DNA from: Deltaproteobacteria bacterium
Lineage (GTDB): Bacteria; Desulfobacterota_E; Deferrimicrobia; Deferrimicrobiales; Deferrimicrobiaceae
Direction of reading: 5' to 3'
NCBI GenBank assembly: GCA_023489025.1
Contig: JAMDCN010000140.1
Coordinates: 1-10,567 of the forward strand
DNA: 10,567 bases
Positions 6,549-10,567 of the stretch are shown here, piece by piece. The notes under the pieces are model-generated. The model did not search any database. It worked only from the letters and a program-made list of their open reading frames with translations, and had not been told where the DNA came from. Each line of letters starts with the position of its first letter. Positions within the stretch are counted from its first letter, which is position 1. The translations under genes were made by a program, and so were the position numbers.

Positions 6549-6562
6549 TTGACACACATCAA
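6549..6562. promoter_or_regulatory. FNR/DNR-type box upstream of the oxidase-like/cupin/DUF542/b5 operon
   Basis: TTGACACACATCAA matches the FNR/DNR consensus TTGAT-N4-ATCAA at nine of ten fixed positions and is flanked by A and T that extend the symmetry. It lies 82 bp before the ATG at 6467 and just past the stop of the RibD-like gene (6586). Regulators of this group respond to anoxia or NO (established knowledge), which suits the operon content. No strong -10 was found at the expected place. Confidence 0.6.
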
Positions 6563-6579
6563 TATGATCCCCCGAAAGT

Positions 6580-6592
6580 GGAGTCTCACTCC
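6580..6592 (-). terminator. Short hairpin at the end of the RibD-like gene
   Basis: GGAGT-GAG-ACTCC on the minus strand makes a perfect 5-bp stem over the stop codon of the RibD-like gene. It is not followed by a T-run, so it is at most a weak terminator between this gene and the downstream operon. Confidence 0.2.
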
Positions 6593-7437
6593 TTCGTCTC
6601 GAACGAATACCTCAAGAACAGGTGACTGCCGGCGCGTTTCAAGCCGGCGAGCGTTCCCCACAGGGGACGATCCGGCGCAAACCGCTTTCCCGAGACGAAG
6701 CCGGGACGCTCGACGGACCCGTCCCGCCCGGCGACCTGTGGGGCGAGCGTCAGAAATAATTCATCCAGGCATTCCCCATCGAAGAAATCCCCCATCAACC
6801 GCGGCCCGCCCTCGACGAGGATGATTTCACCGGGGAGGAGACGGTCGACCGCGGACAAGATCGCCCGCGCGCCGATCGCGCCGTCCTCCTTCACTTCCCC
6901 GATGACGACGGAGGAGGGAAGGCCGAGCTCGCGAACCCGCCGGGCGCCCTCCGGGTTCGTGACGACCAGCACCTTCACCGCCCCGGACCGGAAGACGGGA
7001 AGACCCGGGTCGATCTCGCCGTGCGCGGTGACGATGACGTTCAACGGCGGATCGCCCTTCCCCAACGCGGCTCGCAGCCGCCGGTACGGGTCGGCCAACG
7101 CCGGGCAGATCCGCTCCGCGGTCCAAAGGTGGTTCGGGACGGAGCGAAGCGTCCCGGCGCCCACGATCACGGCATCCGCGACGGATCGCAACAGTCCCAT
7201 GACCATCCGGTCGTGCGGGCTGGAACCGCGGATGGGGCCCCCGCCCGCCACGCCGGGAGCGGAAAGCGACGCGACGCCGTCCAGCGTGGTGACGAAGTTG
7301 CCGATGACGTACGGGCGGCCTTTCCGCGGAGGGAACCGGAGGGGGCCATACAGCGCCGCCAGCTCCGGGGGCAGGGGGAAATCTTCCCCGGGGACCGCAT
7401 CATCGAGGAGGGATTCGAGGGGCGTCAGGGGAATCAT
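6586..7437 (-). CDS. RibD C-terminal/dihydrofolate reductase-fold protein
   Basis: A 283-aa stand-alone member of the RibD_C (pyrimidine reductase, DHFR-like fold) family, which uses NADPH for reduction; in RibD itself this is the second step of riboflavin synthesis. Seen: RPYVIGNFVTTLDGVASLSA at 41-60, the classic first strand and substrate loop; SVADAVIVGAGTLRSV at 85-100; DPPLNVIVTAHGEID at 129-143; IILVEGGPRLMGDFF at 205-219; and LDELFLTLAPQVAGR at 224-238. The deaminase domain of bifunctional RibD is absent and no other riboflavin gene is nearby, so the substrate is open; it may be a general reductase. The first 40 residues precede the domain. The start at 7437 has only a weak GGGG ribosome binding site but overlaps the stop of a 20-codon upstream ORF as ATGA, so translation may be coupled. 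Confidence 0.85.
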   Translation of the reverse strand: MIPLTPLESLLDDAVPGEDFPLPPELAALYGPLRFPPRKGRPYVIGNFVTTLDGVASLSAPGVAGGGPIRGSSPHDRMVMGLLRSVADAVIVGAGTLRSVPNHLWTAERICPALADPYRRLRAALGKGDPPLNVIVTAHGEIDPGLPVFRSGAVKVLVVTNPEGARRVRELGLPSSVVIGEVKEDGAIGARAILSAVDRLLPGEIILVEGGPRLMGDFFDGECLDELFLTLAPQVAGRDGSVERPGFVSGKRFAPDRPLWGTLAGLKRAGSHLFLRYSFETKE

Positions 7438-7496
7438 CGCGCGCCCCGGCTGTGATCGGGAACCGGTCTCGAAGCGATGAGATGGTCAGGAATCAT
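7434..7496 (-). CDS. Possible 20-codon leader ORF coupled to the RibD-like gene
   Basis: A 20-aa ORF (begins MIPDHLIASRP) starts at 7496 behind a strong GAGGAGG and ends at 7434 so that its TGA overlaps the RibD-like ATG as ATGA. It fills most of the 91-bp gap after the patatin gene. Its start, ATGATTCC, repeats the first eight bases of the RibD-like gene. It may be a short coupled leader peptide, or the residue of a shifted older start. No known family is recognised. Confidence 0.35.
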   Translation of the reverse strand: MIPDHLIASRPVPDHSRGAR

Positions 7497-7528
7497 CGGC
7501 CCTCCTCGGCGCGGACGGTGAATCCATT

Positions 7529-8734
7529 TTATCTCCCCGGGGATTGCTGTCTCTTCAAACCGAACCGACGCCTCGCCGCGGGAGCCACGGCCTGTTGCAG
7601 AAACCGGTCCGCGGTGAGTCGTTCCAGGGAGACTTCCATCCCGTGCCGAGCGAAGCACTCCCGCAACATGTCGTAATTTTCGATGAAGTAGTACACCGAG
7701 GAGTTGTAGCCGTAGTTCAGGGAATGGACCCGTTCCGCGAAGTTCATGCTCCCATACAGGAACAGGGAGGATTCCGCCGGTGACGGTTCGATCATGAGGA
7801 GATCCGTCCCGGGATGATCGGCCCGGAAGAGGAGGGCTCCCAGCTCGAGCTTGACCCTCGAGTTGACCCGGAACGTCTGCTCCGCGATGGCGGTCACCCC
7901 CCGTTCCGTGAGGGAACGGCATTGTCCATCCAGGGTGGGAATGCAGACCACGGACCGGTCGTTGTAGATCGGGACGACGGGATTGATCATCACGATGAGA
8001 TCCGCCCCCGCCGCGGCGGGAAGATCGAGGTGGCCGACCCGTTCGGTCGCGCCGTCCACGAAATAATGTTCCTCGATGAGGACAGGTTCGAAGAAGACGG
8101 GGATGGCCGTCGAAGCCTGGATCGCCTTCGAGATCGGGATGTCCTTCCGTCCCCCCTCTCCGAAGATCCACCGTTCCCCGGTATCCACCTCCGTGGCAAC
8201 GATCGCCAGCGGTTTGCGGGTCGCCCGGAAATCGTTGCTTCGTCCCTCCCGGGACAAGGTCCGCGCCACGTATCGCTCCAGGTTCGCGTTGGAGAAGAAC
8301 CCCGCCGGCAGGAATTGCTGGAGGACGGCGAGGATGTTGAGGAGCGTGACCGGCTGGCCGTTCTTCCTGATGTGGCGCACGGCGGTGCCGGAGTTGAGGA
8401 GGGACCGTCCCAGGAAACGGAACATGCCGCCAAGGGACAACTCGTAGATGTCCTCCCGCCGGAGCAGTAATCCCTGGTCCCCCTTCCCGAGGACGGCGGA
8501 ACACATCTCGCTCACGGTGATGCCGTTGGCAAGGAAAGCCGCCGGAATGCTTCCGGCGCTGATCCCCACGTACAGGTCGAAATCCCCGGACTTCCTGCCG
8601 GAAACGATGAAGTCGTCCATCGCGGAGAGGGCACCCAGCTCGTACATGCCGCCGGTGATGCCCCCTCCTCCCAGGATGAGCCCCGCCTTGGTTCCCACAC
8701 CGAAAGCATAGAGGTATTCGCCCGCCTCCGGCAA
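7529..8734 (-). CDS. Patatin-like phospholipase
   Basis: A 401-aa patatin-family lipid acyl hydrolase using a Ser-Asp dyad. Seen: the oxyanion-hole loop LGGGGITGG at 21-29, the nucleophile elbow VGISAGS with Ser59, and the catalytic Asp227 in FVDGATE. Also typical are KAIQASTAIPVFFEPVLI before the Asp and LIVMINPVVPI after it. The region from about residue 280 to 401 is family-specific and has no clear motif. The annotated start is a TTG at 8734 without a ribosome binding site. The only other start before the catalytic loop is a GTG within FGVGTKAG (GTG at codon 13). A fragment of a DUF488 gene abuts it upstream in another frame, so the original N-terminus may have been lost. The downstream leader ORF and RibD-like gene follow at short spacing and may be co-transcribed. 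The lipid substrate is unknown. Confidence 0.9.
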   Translation of the reverse strand: MPEAGEYLYAFGVGTKAGLILGGGGITGGMYELGALSAMDDFIVSGRKSGDFDLYVGISAGSIPAAFLANGITVSEMCSAVLGKGDQGLLLRREDIYELSLGGMFRFLGRSLLNSGTAVRHIRKNGQPVTLLNILAVLQQFLPAGFFSNANLERYVARTLSREGRSNDFRATRKPLAIVATEVDTGERWIFGEGGRKDIPISKAIQASTAIPVFFEPVLIEEHYFVDGATERVGHLDLPAAAGADLIVMINPVVPIYNDRSVVCIPTLDGQCRSLTERGVTAIAEQTFRVNSRVKLELGALLFRADHPGTDLLMIEPSPAESSLFLYGSMNFAERVHSLNYGYNSSVYYFIENYDMLRECFARHGMEVSLERLTADRFLQQAVAPAARRRFGLKRQQSPGR

Positions 8735-8795
8735 GGAGGAACCGCACGCCGTCTGATCCTTCCGGTGGAGCGTATGCTCTTTTGATCCGGATCAT
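8733..8795 (-). pseudogene. Remnant of a DUF488 gene, N-terminal ~20 codons only
   Basis: From the ATG at 8795 the minus strand encodes MIRIKRAYAPPEGSDGVRFL, which matches the start of DUF488 proteins (typically IRIKR-Y-PP-DG-R-LVDRLWPRG). A GGAG lies about eight bases upstream, as for a real gene. After RFL the match ends: the diagnostic DRLWPRG and the remaining roughly 90 residues are missing, and the frame runs on meaninglessly over the patatin gene. This looks like a deletion that removed most of a DUF488 gene up to the patatin start. The call rests on recalled family sequence, not a search. Confidence 0.55.
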
Positions 8796-8844
8796 GCCGC
8801 ATTCTCCACCGATGTCGACGATGCCGCAACTTCCGGACGAGGCA

Positions 8845-8871
8845 TGGACCGGCTGACCGGGAACCGGTCCA
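8845..8871 (-). terminator. Inverted repeat downstream of the MFS transporter gene
   Basis: TGGACCGG (8845-8852) and CCGGTCCA (8864-8871) form a perfect 8-bp GC-rich stem around an 11-nt loop, 31 bp past the transporter stop at 8902. There is no T-run, so it may be a factor-assisted or weak intrinsic terminator, or stabilise the transcript's 3' end. Confidence 0.4.
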
Positions 8872-8901
8872 CACCTTGGTGATGAACGGAAGAACCCGGC
8901 C

Positions 8902-10176
8902 TCAGGCCGCCCTCGTCGCTCCTGTGGCAGCCTCCACGCCGGCCACGGCCGGGGCTTCAGGCCGCTTCGCCAGCAGCAGGCTCCCCAGCGCCAGGACGCA
9001 GATCCCCGAACCCACATAGAAGGCGTTGGTGTAGTTCCCGAAGATGTCGAACAGCCGCCCGGCGATGATCGGCCCGATGATCCCGGCGACTCCCCACGCG
9101 GTGAAGAGCAGCCCGTAATTCACGCCCAGGTTCTTCGTCCCGAAGAAGTCGCCCGTCGTGGACGCATAGACCGACAGCTGCGTCCCGTAGCAGTAGTACA
9201 CGACGAACACGAGGGCATACAGGGCCACCACACCGCCGATGTGGGGGAGAACCAGGAACGCGAGGATCGAGACCGCCACCATCAGGCGCAGCGTCTGGAG
9301 CCGCCCGATCATGTCCGACAACCATCCGGAGAAGATCCGTCCGGAAGCGTTTCCCACGGCCCCGACGGCGATGGCCAGATTCGCCGCGGTTTCAACGATC
9401 TTCAGTTGCTGCCGGCCGAACGGCACCAACTGACTGATCAGCATGAGCCCCGCGCCGGTCGCCAGGGCGTACGCGATCCACATGTAATAGAAGGCGGAGG
9501 TCTTGACCACCTCGCCCGGAGCGTACTCGTGCCTCGACACCGTGACTTTCGCTGTCGCCGCCGCCGGCACCCAGCCCGGCGGTTTCCATCCCACCGGCGG
9601 GTTCCGAAGGATGAACGCCCCGATCATCGTCGCGATGAAGTACCCGATCCCAAGGTACAGGAACGTGTCCCGCCAGCCGAACGCGGTAAGCATCGGCTTT
9701 CCGATGAAGGAGATGATGAAGGACCCGCCGCCGTACCCTGCCACGGCGAGGCCCACCGCCAGGCCCCTGCGATCGGGAAACCATTTCGACAACACCGGAA
9801 TCGGCGTCGCATATCCGAACCCGCTGCCGATCCCCAGCACGACTCCCATCGTGAGATACAGGGAGGTCAGGTCCTTCGCGTAGGTCGCAAGAACCCACCC
9901 GAGACTGAACAGGACCGATCCGACGACGGAGATCCAGAACGGCCCCTTCTTGTCCTGCAGTCGCCCGGCCGCGATGAAACTTAATCCGAAGACGAAGACG
10001 GCGATCGTGAAGACCCAGGACGTCTGCGTGCGCGTCCACCCGAACTCCTTCTCCAGCGGAAGCACGAAGATGCTCCACGCGTAGAGAGCACCCAACGGCA
10101 GGTTCATCAGCAAGGCCCCGGCGACCCGCCACCACCGGTTCATCATGTTCGTCTCGCCCGACATCGCGCCTGTCAT
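8902..10176 (-). CDS. MFS transporter, oxalate/formate antiporter (OFA) family
   Basis: A 424-aa major facilitator of the OFA family with about 12 membrane helices, predicted to move small carboxylates across the inner membrane; the substrate cannot be read from sequence. Seen: MNLPLGALYAWSIFVLPLEK at 24-43, the family's signature first helix; the loop 2-3 motif GRLQDKKGP at 71-79; GVVLGIGSGFGYATPIPVLS at 111-130; KWFPDRRGLAVGLAVAGYGG at 131-150, another strong OFA signature; and the C-half motif GRIFSGWLSDMIGR. A loop of about 20 residues with Ala-rich sequence precedes helix 7. The ATG at 10176 follows AAAGGAGGGG. The gene is transcribed divergently from the small ORF at 10434 and shares with it a spacer carrying two CRP-type sites. 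Confidence 0.93.
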   Translation of the reverse strand: MTGAMSGETNMMNRWWRVAGALLMNLPLGALYAWSIFVLPLEKEFGWTRTQTSWVFTIAVFVFGLSFIAAGRLQDKKGPFWISVVGSVLFSLGWVLATYAKDLTSLYLTMGVVLGIGSGFGYATPIPVLSKWFPDRRGLAVGLAVAGYGGGSFIISFIGKPMLTAFGWRDTFLYLGIGYFIATMIGAFILRNPPVGWKPPGWVPAAATAKVTVSRHEYAPGEVVKTSAFYYMWIAYALATGAGLMLISQLVPFGRQQLKIVETAANLAIAVGAVGNASGRIFSGWLSDMIGRLQTLRLMVAVSILAFLVLPHIGGVVALYALVFVVYYCYGTQLSVYASTTGDFFGTKNLGVNYGLLFTAWGVAGIIGPIIAGRLFDIFGNYTNAFYVGSGICVLALGSLLLAKRPEAPAVAGVEAATGATRAA

Positions 10177-10282
10177 GACCGCCCCTCCTTTTCTCCTGAC
10201 CTGTTGGTTTCCGCGGTGATCCTTTCCTTTGAAAGGACCGACTTTCCTGATTCCCAGCCTATGACCGGCCCCCCGTTGCCGC

Positions 10283-10298
10283 TGTGAAACCTTTCACA
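10283..10298. promoter_or_regulatory. CRP-type operator (perfect TGTGA-N6-TCACA), proximal to the MFS gene
   Basis: TGTGAAACCTTTCACA has perfect 7-bp arms and fits the CRP consensus TGTGA-N6-TCACA. Its centre (10290.5) is 41.5 bp from a start site at 10249 that a weak minus-strand -10, TAGGCT (10256-10261), would give. That is the class II activator position for the transporter gene. Site quality is clear from sequence; promoter geometry is inference. Confidence 0.65.
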
Positions 10299-10358
10299 TT
10301 TCATTCGGGGCGGGTTCCCTCGCCGCTTCCAGCCGACATGCGATCGCGCAAGCACGGA

Positions 10359-10374
10359 TGTGAAAGGTCGCACG
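10359..10374. promoter_or_regulatory. Degenerate second CRP-type site, proximal to the plus-strand gene
   Basis: TGTGAAAGGTCGCACG keeps the left half TGTGA exactly, with the right half reduced to GCACG. It lies 76 bp from the perfect site. Its centre (10366.5) is 41.5 bp before a start site at 10408 implied by TATGGT (10396-10401), placing it to activate the plus-strand gene at 10434. Confidence is lower because of the weak right half. Confidence 0.4.
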
Positions 10375-10433
10375 GAACCGGATCCCGCGCGCAAGTATGG
10401 TGGGGCCAGAGGGTAGGAAAGGAGGTGAGCACG

Positions 10434-10567
10434 ATGGAAGGCATCCTGATCGAGTTGGAGTCGTTCGCATCCGCCGGGGATCTCTTCGCAGGGCTGGTCC
10501 TGACGGCGCTCGTGGCGGCGGCGATCCTGCTCGGCTACACAGCCGAGGAGGAGAAGAAGGGAAATCG
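10434..10567 (+). CDS. Small membrane protein, 5' part only
   Basis: The first 44 codons of a plus-strand gene, cut by the window edge. The ATG is preceded by AAAGGAGGTGAG, close to a perfect ribosome binding site, seven bases away. Seen: a short amphipathic start MEGILIELESF, one hydrophobic helix LFAGLVLTALVAAAILLGY at about 17-35, then charged residues EEEKKG. This is a single-pass topology, common for small subunits encoded just ahead of larger membrane proteins. I do not recognise the family. It is divergent from the OFA transporter, with a shared regulatory spacer, so its regulation may be linked to carbon or electron-donor use (inference). Confidence 0.75.
   Translation, partial: MEGILIELESFASAGDLFAGLVLTALVAAAILLGYTAEEEKKGN

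Noticed and set aside
7438..7528. FMN riboswitch before the RibD-like gene
   Set aside because: The gap is only 91 bp, mostly filled by a short ORF, and lacks the conserved FMN-element core.
7434..9017. A 527-codon minus-strand open frame over the patatin gene
   Set aside because: It is out of frame with the patatin catalytic motifs and low in complexity. Only its small part at 8733-8795 (DUF488-like) is meaningful.
10225..10237. TCCTTTGAAAGGA symmetrical element in the same spacer
   Set aside because: The arms are six bases around one base, it matches no regulator consensus I know, and runs of T and A around ribosome binding sites make this likely by chance.
10173..10394. A 73-codon minus-strand ORF in the MFS upstream spacer
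   Set aside because: It has no ribosome binding site, no domain, and covers both CRP-type sites and the transporter's own ribosome binding site.

Overview
The window is high-GC DNA densely packed with bacterial genes, most of them on the minus strand. The gene set (OFA-type MFS transporter, DUF542 protein, cytochrome b5-like protein, PQQ-type sugar dehydrogenase, type III polyketide synthase) and the strong AGGAGG ribosome binding sites suit a high-GC deltaproteobacterial lineage (Desulfobacterota/Desulfuromonadota-like). No rRNA, tRNA or marker gene fixes the taxonomy, so this is an inference. No transposase, CRISPR array or phage gene was seen.

Region 1 (1-2364, minus) is a probable three-gene operon in the order yceI, type III polyketide synthase, UbiE/MenG-like methyltransferase. 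The YceI protein is exported and of a lipid-binding family. The synthase keeps its Cys-His-Asn triad, and its stop overlaps the methyltransferase start (TGATG). The methyltransferase runs off the left edge. Together they suggest a small phenolic-lipid or quinone-like pathway.

Region 2 (2365-4830) has a 287-bp divergent spacer, a plus-strand aldo/keto reductase, and a converging minus-strand PQQ-dependent sugar dehydrogenase-like protein whose stop lies 22 bp away. The 282 bp upstream of the dehydrogenase hold a doubtful small ORF, an imperfect direct repeat and a 12-bp perfect palindrome.

Region 3 (5113-6563, minus) is a compact four-gene operon: a 132-aa four-helix membrane protein resembling a fragment of heme-copper oxidase subunit I, a small cupin, a stand-alone DUF542 (ScdA/RIC N-terminal-like) protein, and a membrane-anchored cytochrome b5-like protein. 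An FNR/DNR-type box lies upstream. The b5 gene is joined to DUF542 by an ATGA overlap but has an in-frame TGA at codon 15. The set suggests an anaerobic, NO or redox-stress unit.

Region 4 (6586-8803, minus) contains a patatin-like phospholipase and a RibD C-terminal/dihydrofolate-reductase-fold protein. A 20-codon ORF with a good ribosome binding site ends in an ATGA overlap with the RibD-like gene. Just upstream of the patatin is what looks like the first 20 codons of a DUF488 gene, in another frame, suggesting a deletion scar.

Region 5 (8845-10567) holds an OFA-family MFS transporter on the minus strand and, divergently, the start of a small single-helix protein on the plus strand. Their shared 257-bp spacer has a perfect CRP-type TGTGA-N6-TCACA site and a degenerate second copy. 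Each is centred about 41.5 bp from a possible start site of one of the two genes.
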